Shown: positions 16,239 through 25,044, counted from the stretch's first letter. The stretch is 64,000 nucleotides of DNA from Lentzea nigeriaca (GCF_016907955.1 NZ_JAFBCX010000017.1:62001-126000); one strand, 5' to 3'. A program made the numbers and translations. Notes: a model not told the origin generated them from the sequence alone.

Positions 16239-17975
16239 ATGAAGCACTGGATCATCGACTGGCAGCGCAACGAGCGACTGCCCCACTACACCAGGGCCAA
16301 CGCGGGCGAGACCCTGCCCGAGCCGGCCAGCCCGCTGGGCTGGAGCCTGGTCTGGGGGCGCGGCCTGCAGGGCTGGCGCCGCGGCTTCGTCGACTTCGGC
16401 ATCTACCGCGAGGAGGAGGTCGCCGGCACCCGGCCCCCGTTCGTCGGAATCTTCGGCGGCTACTTCTACCTCAACCTCTCGCACCTGCGGCTGTTCGGCA
16501 TCCGCATGGGGCAGACCGCCGACCAGATCGACGCGGCCTTCGTCGGCCAGCGCTCCGACACCCCGGTGTACGTGGCGCACCCCGACGACCAGGACGCGGA
16601 GCTGACGGCCAAGGCCGGAGGGATCCTCCAGCAGATGCTCGGCCGGAGCGGCTACCCGGAGGGCGACGCCGACCACGAGCGGCTGCGCCGGATCCGCCGC
16701 GAGCGGCCCGACCTCTCGCGGTTGTCCGACGCCGAACTGGTGGCGCGTGCGCGCGGCCTGCTCGACGACGTCGAGACGACCTTCCAACGGCACGTCGAGT
16801 CGTCGCTGCCCGCGTCGGTCGGACCGGCGATTCTCGGCCCGCTGTGCGCGAGCGTCGATCGTCCCGGCGCGATGCTCGACCTCATCGGAGGGCTGGGTGA
16901 CGTCGACTCGGCCGGCCCCTCGGCGGGCCTGTGGACGCTGTCCCGGCAGGTGGCGGCCTCCGCCGAACTGACGGCACTGTTCGACCAGGGCCCGCTGGCG
17001 GTGGAGCAGTCGCTCGAGGGAGGGACCGGGGACGTGAAGGCGTTCCGGGACTCCTTCGCCGAGTTCCTCGCCGAGTCCGGCGACCGCGGCCCCAACGAGT
17101 GGGACATCCACGCGCTGTCCTGGGAGGCCGCCCCGATCCAGGCACTGTCCCTGGTCGACCGGATCCGGCACAGCTCCGACGGCGATTCCCCGGCCGCGCG
17201 GCACCAGCGGCTCACGGCACACCGTCAGGCGACGGCGGCGGAGGTCCGTGGGGCCCTCCCGGAGGACGTGCAGCCGATGTTCGACGCCGGAATGCACGCG
17301 TCCAACGTGTGGATCCCGGCGCGGGAGCGGACCAAGGCGAACTGCGTCACCGTCATCAACGAAATCCGGATGGCGATCCGCGAACTCGGCCGCCGCGGCA
17401 CCGAGGCAGGACGCTTCGCCCAACCCGAAGACGTGATGATGCTGCTGGACACCGAGCTCGACGACTATGTCGCCGATCCGGACCGCTTCGGCCCAGTCAT
17501 CGCCCAGCGGCTTCAGGAGTACGGCGAACTGCGCGAACTGGAACCGCCGTTCTTCATCGCGGACGACTCCCGGACCGAGATCGACAGCTGGCCGAAGCGG
17601 AGCGAGGAGCACACCGAGGCCGCTGTCGAGGGCGACGTCCTCAAGGGCGTCGGCGGTAGCCACGGCACGTACACCGGCAGGGTCCGGGTCGTCGCCGACC
17701 CGGCCTCGTGCGAGGCGCTGGAGCCGGGCGAGGTGCTGGTGGCACCGATCACCGACGCCGCCTGGACCCCGCTGTTCCTCGTCGCCGGAGCGGCCGTCGT
17801 GGATGTCGGCGCGCTCAACAGCCACGCCGTCGTGGTCTGCCGCGAGCTGGGCATCCCCGCCGTCATCTCCGTCGAGGGCGGTACGCAGCGGCTGCGGGAC
17901 GGCATGGTGATCACGGTCGACGGTGAGCAGGGCACGGTCACCGTCGACCGCGTCCCGGTGGCCGCCCATCTCTGA
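16239..17975 (+). CDS. PEP-utiliser family phosphotransferase lacking ATP-grasp (rifampin-phosphotransferase-like)
   Basis: A 578-residue protein whose N-terminal 480 residues resemble the substrate-binding domain of rifampin phosphotransferase (LPHYTRANAGETLPEPASPL near the start). It ends in a PEP-utiliser mobile domain with VGALNSHAVVVCRELGIPAV, so His529 would be the phosphorylated residue. There is no ATP-grasp and no PEP-barrel domain, so it needs a donor. The PPDK-like protein at 2999 has a PEP domain and phospho-His and could supply it. ATG 16239 matches the family N-terminus; GTG 16203, overlapping the SDR stop, is an alternative. It is third in an operon with a Rieske oxygenase and an SDR. 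The likely reaction is phosphorylation of an alcohol or phenol (inference). Confidence 0.82.
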   Translation: MKHWIIDWQRNERLPHYTRANAGETLPEPASPLGWSLVWGRGLQGWRRGFVDFGIYREEEVAGTRPPFVGIFGGYFYLNLSHLRLFGIRMGQTADQIDAAFVGQRSDTPVYVAHPDDQDAELTAKAGGILQQMLGRSGYPEGDADHERLRRIRRERPDLSRLSDAELVARARGLLDDVETTFQRHVESSLPASVGPAILGPLCASVDRPGAMLDLIGGLGDVDSAGPSAGLWTLSRQVAASAELTALFDQGPLAVEQSLEGGTGDVKAFRDSFAEFLAESGDRGPNEWDIHALSWEAAPIQALSLVDRIRHSSDGDSPAARHQRLTAHRQATAAEVRGALPEDVQPMFDAGMHASNVWIPARERTKANCVTVINEIRMAIRELGRRGTEAGRFAQPEDVMMLLDTELDDYVADPDRFGPVIAQRLQEYGELRELEPPFFIADDSRTEIDSWPKRSEEHTEAAVEGDVLKGVGGSHGTYTGRVRVVADPASCEALEPGEVLVAPITDAAWTPLFLVAGAAVVDVGALNSHAVVVCRELGIPAVISVEGGTQRLRDGMVITVDGEQGTVTVDRVPVAAHL

Positions 17976-17989
17976 AACCGACCGAACGC

Positions 17990-18028
17990 CACCCTCGGGT
18001 CGCTGCCGTGCGCAGCGACCCGAGGGTG
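17990..18028 (+). terminator. strong hairpin after the oxygenase-phosphotransferase operon
   Basis: Perfect 17-bp inverted repeat (17990-18006 with 18012-18028, starting CACCCTCGGGTCGCTGC) around a 5-nt loop, 15 bp after the stop at 17975. There is no T-run, as is common for actinomycete terminators. The rest of the gap to 18253 shows no recognisable gene. Confidence 0.8.
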
Positions 18029-18253
18029 AGCCTGGCCGTCAGCAGCAAGGGCCAGCCTCCTCGCCCAGCACATCCGCCGGAACACGCCGGGCGGCGAGCT
18101 CCACGTGGTCGCCGGGCGCTACGACGACGCATTGCGCCGTACGCCGACGGCTGGCGCTTCACCACCGCACCCTGACGCGCAGCTGGTCGGACGGCAACCC
18201 TGCCGTGGTGGCCTGCCGATGGCGCAAGGTGGTAACACGAGGAAGGGACGACT

Positions 18254-18568
18254 GTGTCCGAGGAAATCATCGTCGCCGGATGGATGGAGTACGCGCCCGA
18301 AGAGCGCGACACCATGCTGGGTCATCTCGTCGAGGTCCAGGAGCGCACCCTGGCGACGGAGCCGGGCTGTCTGGACTACGCCATCACGGCGGACCCCACA
18401 CAGGCGGGGCGCATTCGGGTGTTCGAACGCTGGGTCTCCCAGCAGGCCCTCGACGAACACTTCACCACCCCGCACATCAAGGATTTCCGCACGGCGGTGG
18501 CCGGGCTGACCAGGGTGGGAGTCTCCCTGAACATGCACAGCGTCGCCGAAACACGAGCCATGCGCTGA
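18254..18568 (+). CDS. antibiotic biosynthesis monooxygenase (ABM)-fold protein
   Basis: A 104-residue ferredoxin-like dimeric alpha/beta-barrel protein of the ABM family. It shows LEPGCLDY-like ATEPGCLDYAI, VFERWVSQQALDEH and a following helix. Members include cofactor-free quinol monooxygenases (YgiN/ActVA-Orf6) and many of unknown function. GTG 18254 follows GAGGAAGGGA. Within a catabolic island it may oxidise a quinol or aromatic intermediate. It stands alone on the plus strand, convergent with the minus-strand oxidoreductase at 18682. Confidence 0.85.
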   Translation: MSEEIIVAGWMEYAPEERDTMLGHLVEVQERTLATEPGCLDYAITADPTQAGRIRVFERWVSQQALDEHFTTPHIKDFRTAVAGLTRVGVSLNMHSVAETRAMR

Positions 18569-18681
18569 GACCGTGTCTCTTCCCTGGGGTCGAGTAGGCC
18601 GGGGACCTGGGGGGGTACCTCCCACGCCCTTCAAGGCAGTGTCCGGCATGCCGAGCAAGCCGCTCAGGCCGGCGTGCCGTC

Positions 18682-19713
18682 CTACGCGTCCGGCGTGAGC
18701 CTCACCAACATTTTGCCGATGTTGCCACCGCCGAGGAGGGAGAGCAGTGCCTCAGCCGCGTGCTCGAGGCCGTCCACCACTGTTTCGCGGGCGACGATCC
18801 GGCCCGAGCGCAGCCAGCCCGCGACCCGCTGCTCGAACTCCGGCCGCAGGTCGTCGTGGTCGCGGACGATGAAACCGCACAACGTCAGCCGCTTGAGGAC
18901 CGCTTGGATCAAGTGGTTGATGTCCACGGTCCGCCGGCCGCCGCCGAACTGCGACATCATGCCGCACAGGGCGATTCGGCCACCGGTCCGCAACGCGTGC
19001 AGGGCCGCGGCGAGCTGCTCACCGCCCACGTTGTCGAAGTACACGTCGATTCCATCGGGTGCCAGCCGGGCCAGCGCCTCGCGCACCGGCTCGGCACGGT
19101 GGTCCGCGGCCGCGTCGTAGCCGAACTCCTCGACCAGCAGGGCGCACTTGTCGGGGCCGCCGGCGGTGCCGATCACTCGTTCCGCGCCCAGCATGCGCGC
19201 GAACTGGCCGGCGGCGGTGCCGACTGCCCCGGCAGCCGCCGACACGAAGACGGTGTCGCCGGGGCGAAGCGCCGCGATCCGGGTCAGGCCCACGTACGCG
19301 GTGAATCCCGTCTGGCCGAGCAGCCCCAACCATGTGGGCAGCGGGGCGAGTCGCGGGTCGATGAGATCCGCCCCGTCGGTGTCCGCCCCGGCCAGGACGG
19401 CTCGCTCCCGCCAGCCCAGCTGGTGACGTACGAAGGCACCCGGCGGTACGGAGGGACAGCGGCTCTCCTCCACGACACCGAGGGCGCGCCCGTCGAGCGG
19501 TGATCCGGGGGCGAAGTTGTGGGTGTAGTGCTTCTCGGTGGTCTCCAGCCGCCCGCGCGTGGACGGGTCCACGCTCATGTAGAGATTGCGGACGAGGACC
19601 TGCCCCTCACCGAGGGGCGGCAGGGGACGTTCCTCGACGGCGAAGTCACCGGGGAGCGGTTCTTTCCCGGGTCGGCGTACGAGACAGACCACCCGTGTGG
19701 TGCGGGGTGTCAC
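18682..19713 (-). CDS. MDR-family NADP-dependent oxidoreductase (CurA/PTGR-like)
   Basis: A 343-residue zinc-independent medium-chain dehydrogenase/reductase. It has LYMSVDPSTRGR near the N-terminus, the typical TGFTAYVGL segment, the nucleotide-binding AAAGAVGTAAGQ (about residue 155) and DVYFDNVGGEQL. These place it with leukotriene B4 12-hydroxydehydrogenase/YncB/CurA-type enzymes, which reduce activated double bonds such as enones. GTG 19713 starts just after the stop of the 71-residue gene, with GGAGGAG upstream. Last gene of the Rieske-ferredoxin operon 21666-18682. Confidence 0.9.
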   Translation of the reverse strand: MTPRTTRVVCLVRRPGKEPLPGDFAVEERPLPPLGEGQVLVRNLYMSVDPSTRGRLETTEKHYTHNFAPGSPLDGRALGVVEESRCPSVPPGAFVRHQLGWRERAVLAGADTDGADLIDPRLAPLPTWLGLLGQTGFTAYVGLTRIAALRPGDTVFVSAAAGAVGTAAGQFARMLGAERVIGTAGGPDKCALLVEEFGYDAAADHRAEPVREALARLAPDGIDVYFDNVGGEQLAAALHALRTGGRIALCGMMSQFGGGRRTVDINHLIQAVLKRLTLCGFIVRDHDDLRPEFEQRVAGWLRSGRIVARETVVDGLEHAAEALLSLLGGGNIGKMLVRLTPDA

Positions 19714-19717
19714 CGGC

Positions 19718-19933
19718 TCACTCCTCCGGCTGCCGGGCGACGCGCCGCTGGGCGAGCCGGCCCACCCAGCCGGCCATCTGGAGGTCCGCGTGGCGCAGTT
19801 CGCCCGACTGCCAGCGGGCCTGGAAGTCGAAGATGCCCTGCGCTCCGGTCCCGGGATCGGTCACCTCGACCAGGCCGTCCTCGGTGAGCCGGTAGACATG
19901 CCCGGTCAGCGGGTGGATCACTTGCTTGGGCAT
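19718..19933 (-). CDS. small protein of unknown function in Rieske-ferredoxin operon
   Basis: A 71-residue protein without cysteines, signal or membrane segment. It starts at ATG 19933 just after the ferredoxin stop, with AGGAGTGAGG upstream, and ends 5 bp before the MDR gene. The sequence (VIHPLTGHVYRLTEDGLVEV, then a helical tail) looks like a compact beta domain plus helix. I do not recognise the family. Tight coupling between ferredoxin and reductase-like genes suggests an accessory role for the oxygenase, for example a small binding subunit. Confidence 0.7.
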   Translation of the reverse strand: MPKQVIHPLTGHVYRLTEDGLVEVTDPGTGAQGIFDFQARWQSGELRHADLQMAGWVGRLAQRRVARQPEE

Positions 19934-19939
19934 GGATCC

Positions 19940-20272
19940 TCACTCCTGCACTCGGCGGCGCACGCCGCGCTTGGTCACGGTCACCGGGCCCTCGACCCGG
20001 AGCCGGCAGGCGAGCCGGGTCACGCCGTCCGCCGGCATGCGCAGAGCCTCGATGCCCTCGCGTTCCAGCGGGCCCACCGGCGAACAGTTCTCGGCACCGT
20101 CCTCCACCCGAACGAAGCAGGTACGACAGGTTCCCTTGCCGCCGCAGACGGTGGGCCAGCGGTAGCCGAGCCGCTGGGCGGCGGTGAACAGGTCCTCGCC
20201 GTCGAGGACGTCGATCTCGGCGCCTGAGGGCCGGACCGCCACCCGGTGGGTCACGGTCACCGCTTCATCCAC
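19940..20272 (-). CDS. [2Fe-2S] ferredoxin
   Basis: A 110-residue plant/adrenodoxin-type ferredoxin. Cluster ligands are C-x5-C-x2-C in CGGKGTCRTC (about residues 43-52) plus a distal Cys in LACRLRVEG (about residue 88). It would deliver electrons to the Rieske oxygenase encoded just upstream. The ATG at 20272 lies inside the oxygenase gene (16-bp overlap), which implies translational coupling. A matching NAD(P)H reductase is not in this operon; the FMN/2Fe-2S reductase at 28522 carries its own ferredoxin domain. Confidence 0.92.
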   Translation of the reverse strand: MDEAVTVTHRVAVRPSGAEIDVLDGEDLFTAAQRLGYRWPTVCGGKGTCRTCFVRVEDGAENCSPVGPLEREGIEALRMPADGVTRLACRLRVEGPVTVTKRGVRRRVQE

Positions 20273-21666
20273 TGGTCGAGAGTCTGGTTGAAGTGACGGA
20301 TGCGGCTCTCCTGGTAGTTGGCCAGGGTGATGCCCGGCTTCCGCATCGTCTTCAGGCCCTCCTGGACGTAGGGCAGGTTCTCGCAGTCCTGGTCGAAGAC
20401 GGGCCCGAGCACACCCAGTTCCGGGATGTCCGCGAAGAGCACGTCCTCGGGCACCCAGCGGATCTTGACCGGCGGCGGCATCTCGCCGGGCTGCTTCGGG
20501 GCGGACATGAAGATGATCTCGGCGGTGCAGGAGTCCGGGTCGAGACCGTTGGGCCGGAACCGGTAGATGATGTTGGACTTGGCGCCGCCCCAGGGGTTGA
20601 AGTTGGGGAAGAGCAGGTAGTTGATGGCGTCGAGCAGCTCGGTGTCGGCGGTCTGCGAGAAGTCCTGGTGCGAGGTGGCCGCCAGCTGCTCCCGCATCCG
20701 CTGGGCGAGGACCTGACGGGCGGTGCCGCCGGGCGGGATGGCGGGGAGGTCGTCCCCCTCCTTCATCACCAGGTCACGGCCCTGGGCCGCCGAGTAGAAC
20801 GAGCGCGAGTCGTAGAACGTCTCCAGAACGTCCTCCTCCGTGACGGAGTCCGCCACGTGGGGGCTGGGAGCGCCCTGGATGTTGATCATCCGGTTCCAGT
20901 TGGGCTGGTCGGCCATGACGTCGTACTGCGAGTTGGCGTCGGCGAGCCACGGCAGCATCTGCGGGTGCGTGGCGATCACGTGGAACGACTCGATGAACGC
21001 GTCCTGCGCGATCTTCCAGTTGCAGGGCAGCACCTTGCCGATGTGGAGCGACTTGTAGCGCTCCTCCAGCGGCCAGATGTAGTACTCGTCGAAGGTGCCG
21101 CGGTAGCTGTCGAAGGACTCCGCGTACGGGTCCATGTTGACGAAGACGAAGCCGCGCCAGGTGGCCACCTTGGCCTCGGGCAGCGTGAACTTCTCCTGGC
21201 TGACATGGGGGAAATCCCAGGCGCACGGCGGGCTCTGGAAGGAGCCGTCGAGGTTCCAGGTGAACCCGTGGAACGCGCAGCGGAACTCGCCGACGTTGCC
21301 GCCGCTCGTGCGCAGTTTGCGGCCGCGGTGCAGGCACGCGTTGACGAAGGCGCGGATCTCGTCAGGGGCCGTCCGCGCGATGATCAGCGAGTCGTTGCCG
21401 ATCTCGTAGATCTCGTGGTCACCGACCTCGGGTATCTCGCTCTCCAGGCAGGCGAACTGCCAGACGCGGCGCCACACCTGCTCCATCTCACGCTCGGCCC
21501 ATTCACGGGAGGTGAAGCGCGCGGCGTCGATGTCCTCGCTGCCGAGGTGGTCGTTGTGGTCGAACCTCAGCGCCGGTGGAACTGGCCGGCTGTCCCGGTC
21601 GAGGTAGTCCTGGACGCTGGGTCCGGGGCACCGAGCCGATCCCAGCCCCGATGATTCGTCCATCAT
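20257..21666 (-). CDS. Rieske non-heme iron oxygenase, alpha-type (second)
   Basis: A 469-residue aromatic ring-hydroxylating-type oxygenase. The Rieske ligands are C111-x-H113 and C130-x2-H133 (CLHRGRK and CAFHGFTWN), and the iron-site histidines are H229 and H234 in AFIESFHVIATHP. There is no separate beta subunit nearby. It starts at the first of two ATGs after GGAGGAG. It heads an operon with ferredoxin, the 71-residue protein and an MDR. The upstream gap carries the palindrome TAGTTACTA. It is only distantly similar to the oxygenase at 14117, so the two probably act at different steps. Confidence 0.93.
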   Translation of the reverse strand: MMDESSGLGSARCPGPSVQDYLDRDSRPVPPALRFDHNDHLGSEDIDAARFTSREWAEREMEQVWRRVWQFACLESEIPEVGDHEIYEIGNDSLIIARTAPDEIRAFVNACLHRGRKLRTSGGNVGEFRCAFHGFTWNLDGSFQSPPCAWDFPHVSQEKFTLPEAKVATWRGFVFVNMDPYAESFDSYRGTFDEYYIWPLEERYKSLHIGKVLPCNWKIAQDAFIESFHVIATHPQMLPWLADANSQYDVMADQPNWNRMINIQGAPSPHVADSVTEEDVLETFYDSRSFYSAAQGRDLVMKEGDDLPAIPPGGTARQVLAQRMREQLAATSHQDFSQTADTELLDAINYLLFPNFNPWGGAKSNIIYRFRPNGLDPDSCTAEIIFMSAPKQPGEMPPPVKIRWVPEDVLFADIPELGVLGPVFDQDCENLPYVQEGLKTMRKPGITLANYQESRIRHFNQTLDQWMKR

Positions 21667-21698
21667 CTCTCCTCCGGCAGAAACTTTAGATTGAGTGT

Positions 21699-21706
21699 AG
21701 TTACTA
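21699..21706 (-). promoter_or_regulatory. candidate operator TAGTAACT (minus strand)
   Basis: The minus strand reads TAGTAACT, 33-40 bp upstream of the Rieske oxygenase start, inside the 9-bp palindrome TAGTTACTA (21698-21706). It shares the AGTAACT core with 9071 and 13316. The rest of the gap up to 21982 shows no gene. Confidence 0.4.
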
Positions 21707-21982
21707 TCTCCAGCCGGGAGCAACACTCACGTCGGTGTCTGAACGTTCACATCGCGCGAGGTCTCCAGGAAGTACGTCGCCTCCCGTGGAATTACTTGGG
21801 GCAGCGTCCGCCCCGAGCCCGCTGGGCCGTGCCACACTTCAACGCGCTTGAGGCTGTATTACCTCATAAGTTTCTTGGTGGAGGTCGTCGAGCCGGCGCG
21901 GCAGGGACTTGTCCTGACACCCAGGGTGGGGACGGGTAAGGGCGACGGGGGCGAAAACATCGCCCTGCCCACACGCCCCCGC

Positions 21983-22756
21983 TCAGCCGTGCGGCAGCAC
22001 CGTCCGTGCCACACAGCGCCGCAGCACCGTCAGGAACTCCGGTGTCTCCCACGGCCCCCGGTCCACGCGCCTGGTGTCGGCCACACCGAGGTCCTGCATG
22101 TCGTAGCGGCCGCGGCAATGGCCGAGGGTGAAGTAGCAGACCTCGCCGAGCCCGTACCGGTTGAGATACAGCACCGGCCGGGGTGCGTTGTCGGTAGCCG
22201 CCGTGCCGCTCTCGTCGAACCCGCGGCACGGCCCCGTGTACTCGGCGTGCAGCAGCACCTCCAACTCCCCGTGCAGCTCGCACACGTACAGCTCGTCGGT
22301 GACCGTGAACGGTTCGATCCCGGCGACCAGCGGATGGCCGGGCCGGGTCACCCGCACCTCGTATGGTTCGATCGGCGGGTGGGCCAGGAACTGGCTGCCG
22401 AGCACGACCGCTACTTCGCCGAGGAGCCGCGGAGTTGTGAACACACGCGGTCCTCCGGAAGCCGGCGGCTCGATCACCGAGTTGGTGCCGTGCAGGGCCA
22501 GCCAGCGACCGCCCCGCTCGACGAACCGTGCCAGCGCGGCCCGCTCTGCCGGGCTGGGCCGGACATCGCAGGTGTAGGTGACCATCAGGTCGGCCCCCTC
22601 CAGCGCGGCGACACAGTCGTAGTCCTGGAAGACCGTCGTGCGTACCCTCGGATGCTCTCCGAGCAGTTCGAGCAGCCGGAGCCGCGCGTAGTCGAAGTCG
22701 TGCCACCTGCCGCCGCAGACCAGTACGGCGTCCAGGCGGCCGGCCGGGCCCGCCAC
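21983..22756 (-). CDS. ThuA-domain protein
   Basis: A 257-residue protein of the ThuA (class I glutamine amidotransferase-like) fold. It has the N-terminal LVCGGRWHDFDYARLRLLEL, LVTYTCDV-like sheet segment, GGRWLALHGTNS (about residue 88) and the C-terminal GLGEVCYFTLGHCRGRYD typical of ThuA. Some family members isomerise or oxidise sugar derivatives; most are unassigned. GTG 22756 follows the SDR stop within 3 bp, so it is the last gene of the operon 24846-21983. Role in this catabolic context is unknown. Confidence 0.85.
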   Translation of the reverse strand: MAGPAGRLDAVLVCGGRWHDFDYARLRLLELLGEHPRVRTTVFQDYDCVAALEGADLMVTYTCDVRPSPAERAALARFVERGGRWLALHGTNSVIEPPASGGPRVFTTPRLLGEVAVVLGSQFLAHPPIEPYEVRVTRPGHPLVAGIEPFTVTDELYVCELHGELEVLLHAEYTGPCRGFDESGTAATDNAPRPVLYLNRYGLGEVCYFTLGHCRGRYDMQDLGVADTRRVDRGPWETPEFLTVLRRCVARTVLPHG

Positions 22757-22759
22757 GGC

Positions 22760-23524
22760 TCAGTACTGGACGCGGGTCAGCAGCCCGCCGTCCACCACCA
22801 GGTTGACCCCGACGCAGAAGGAGCCGGTCCGGCCGAGCAGGAACGCCACGGCGGCCGCCACGTCCTCCGCGGTGCCGTAGCGGCCGATCGGCAGCTTGGC
22901 GAGGACCTCCTCGTACACCTCAGGACGGCTGGTGCGGATGGTCTCCCAGGCGCCGCCGGGGAAGTCGATCGGGCCGGGCGAGACGGTGTTGACGCGGATG
23001 CCCTTCGGCGCGAGGGCGTGCGCGAGGGCCGAAGCGTGCTGGACCACGGCGGCCTTCAGGGCGGAGTAGGAGTTGGCGCCGGCGGGCCGGGCGGTGTCGG
23101 AGGCGTTGGTGGTGCCGATGGCGACCACGGCGGCCCGGTCGGAGACCTCCAGGTGGGGCATGGCCGCCTCGACGAGTCCCGCGAACGGGATCAGGTCGCC
23201 GCGCAGGCTGGCCTCCCACGACTCGGGGCCCTTGACGTTGCCCGCCGACACGTTGGACACCAGCAGGTCCAGGCCGTCGAGTTCACCGGCCGCCCGCTCC
23301 ACGAAGCCCGCGAGCGCGGCCGGGTCGGTGACGTCGACCGGCTCGGCGAACACCGTCGCACCCTCGCCGCGCAGTTCGGCCGCGGCCTTGGCGAGCGCCT
23401 CCTCGCCCCTGGCGCACAGTGCCAGCGCGCAGCCCTCGGCCGCCAGGGTTGCGGCGATCGCCCGGCCGATGCCCCGGCTCGCGCCGGTCACCAGTGCCTT
23501 CGCGCCGGTCAGTCCCAGATCCAT
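22760..23524 (-). CDS. short-chain dehydrogenase/reductase (second)
   Basis: A 254-residue classical SDR with TGASRGIG (about residues 14-21), VSNVSAG in place of NNAG, and YSALK as the catalytic Tyr-x3-Lys. The C-terminal VNLVVDGGL is typical. AAAGGAGTGA precedes ATG 23524. It lies between an acyl-CoA dehydrogenase and the ThuA gene in one minus-strand operon, so a 3-hydroxyacyl-CoA or cyclic alcohol substrate is plausible but not shown. Confidence 0.9.
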   Translation of the reverse strand: MDLGLTGAKALVTGASRGIGRAIAATLAAEGCALALCARGEEALAKAAAELRGEGATVFAEPVDVTDPAALAGFVERAAGELDGLDLLVSNVSAGNVKGPESWEASLRGDLIPFAGLVEAAMPHLEVSDRAAVVAIGTTNASDTARPAGANSYSALKAAVVQHASALAHALAPKGIRVNTVSPGPIDFPGGAWETIRTSRPEVYEEVLAKLPIGRYGTAEDVAAAVAFLLGRTGSFCVGVNLVVDGGLLTRVQY

Positions 23525-23604
23525 CGATGTCACTCCTTTGTGATTGCGGAACAAGCCCCGGTGATTGCGGGAACGAGCCGCGAGGCCCCTCGGGTCGTCG
23601 TCCC

Positions 23605-24846
23605 TCAGTTGCCGGAGATCTGCGAGAACGGCACCCGGTCCACGCGCGGCTCCGGCGGCAGCTTCAGCACTCGCTCACCGATCAGATTGCGCTGGATCTG
23701 GTCGGTGCCTCCGGCCAGCCGGTAACCGGGAGCGCCGAGCAGATGCTGCGTCCAGGCGAACGTTCCCGGCTCTCCCGTGTCGGCGCAGATCCGGGCGCCC
23801 ATGAGTTCGGCGGCGACCTGCCCGGTGCGGGTGAGCAGATCGGAGGCCATGAGCTTGGTCAGCGACGCCTCGGGGCCGGGCCGACCGCCGGAGGCGCTGG
23901 TTCTGGCGACGCGGTCCACGGTGGCGGCGCGCAGCGCGGTGCGGACGTACAGGTCGGCAAGGCGCTGACGGATCAGCGGGTCGTCGGTGCGGCCGAGAGA
24001 GCGGGCGAGGGCGAGAACGTCCGTGAACGTGCCGCCCTTGCGCCGGTTGCCGCTGCCGGAGGCGGTCCGTTCGAAGCCGAGGGTGGTGGTGGCGACCTCC
24101 CAGCCCTGACCCAGGCGCCCGATCCGGAGCCGGTCCGGGACGCGTACACCGGTGAGGAAGACCTCGTTGAAGGAGGCACCGCCGCTCATCTGGCGGATGG
24201 GGCGCACCTCCACGCCGGAGGCGTCCAGCGGGACCAGGAAGGCGGTGATGCCCGCCTGTTTGACGACATCCGGATCGGTGCGGGCGAGCAGTAGGCCGAA
24301 GTCGGCGAACTGCGCTCCCGAGGTCCACACCTTCTGTCCGTCGACGACCCAGTCTCCCCCATCCTCCTGCCGGGCGCGGGTGCGCAGAGCCGCGAGGTCG
24401 GAGCCGGCGCCGGGTTCGCTGAAGAGCTGGCAGGCCAGCAGGTCGGTGCGGAGGAACGCGCGTGCGTACTCGTGGCGCTGCTCGGCCGTCCCGAACAGGG
24501 AGACGGCCATCGCGACCAGGCGCACGGTGACACTGATCAGCTCGGTGGACGGCGGCACCTCGAAGGCCGACTCCTCCTGGGCGAAAGCCGCCGCGTGGGC
24601 GGCGGTGAGGCCGGCGCCGCCCTTGTCCCGGGGCAGGGTGAGGGCCTGGTACCCGGCGTCGAAGCGGGCTCGCTGGTAGGCGCGGCAGCGCTCCAGCAGC
24701 AGGCGCTCCTCGGCTCCGGGGAGGTTGTGGAACACGGCGAGGCCGGCGGCCTCGCCGGTCGTCTCCTGCGCTCGCACGGGTTCGAGCACGGTGGCCAGCC
24801 ACTGTCGGACCTGTGTGCGCCATGCGTCCGGATCGGGCTGGGACAT
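23605..24846 (-). CDS. acyl-CoA dehydrogenase (third)
   Basis: A 413-residue acyl-CoA dehydrogenase with LLACQLFSEPGAGSDLA, VVDGQKVWTSGAQ, and the C-terminal LAGGTDQIQRNLIGERVL. The last segment is typical of the FadE branch used in steroid and terpenoid ring or side-chain degradation. AAGGAGGAG precedes ATG 24846. It leads the minus-strand operon with an SDR and ThuA protein and is divergent from the acyl-CoA ligase at 25045; the two could be co-regulated through the gap 24847-25044. Confidence 0.92.
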   Translation of the reverse strand: MSQPDPDAWRTQVRQWLATVLEPVRAQETTGEAAGLAVFHNLPGAEERLLLERCRAYQRARFDAGYQALTLPRDKGGAGLTAAHAAAFAQEESAFEVPPSTELISVTVRLVAMAVSLFGTAEQRHEYARAFLRTDLLACQLFSEPGAGSDLAALRTRARQEDGGDWVVDGQKVWTSGAQFADFGLLLARTDPDVVKQAGITAFLVPLDASGVEVRPIRQMSGGASFNEVFLTGVRVPDRLRIGRLGQGWEVATTTLGFERTASGSGNRRKGGTFTDVLALARSLGRTDDPLIRQRLADLYVRTALRAATVDRVARTSASGGRPGPEASLTKLMASDLLTRTGQVAAELMGARICADTGEPGTFAWTQHLLGAPGYRLAGGTDQIQRNLIGERVLKLPPEPRVDRVPFSQISGN

Positions 24847-24884
24847 GGCTCCTCCTTGGGACGACACTTACCAGACGACAGTTG

Positions 24885-24892
24885 CAGTAACA
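24885..24892 (+). promoter_or_regulatory. candidate operator CAGTAACA (one mismatch)
   Basis: CAGTAACA lies in the divergent gap between acyl-CoA dehydrogenase and acyl-CoA ligase. It matches 7 of 8 positions of the CAGTAACT motif and is followed by CAGTG. The weakest member of the set. Confidence 0.3.
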
Positions 24893-25044
24893 GTGATCAG
24901 AAGGAATCCGAGCCATCCGCTTGAACATGTGTGGATGCGCTCTGCTTGGTGGGGAGTGTTCCGCACTTTCTTGATAAACGCTACAGTCTGCGCATCGACT
25001 CTCCCTGTGAACGCGGGAGAGGACCGAGAGCCGCCGGAGGAGCC

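Noticed and set aside
20293..21654. 453-codon plus-strand frame opposite the second Rieske oxygenase
   Set aside because: Composition (Val/Gly/Arg/Leu rich, no motifs) is that of an antisense shadow; the minus-strand frame has complete Rieske and iron-binding motifs.
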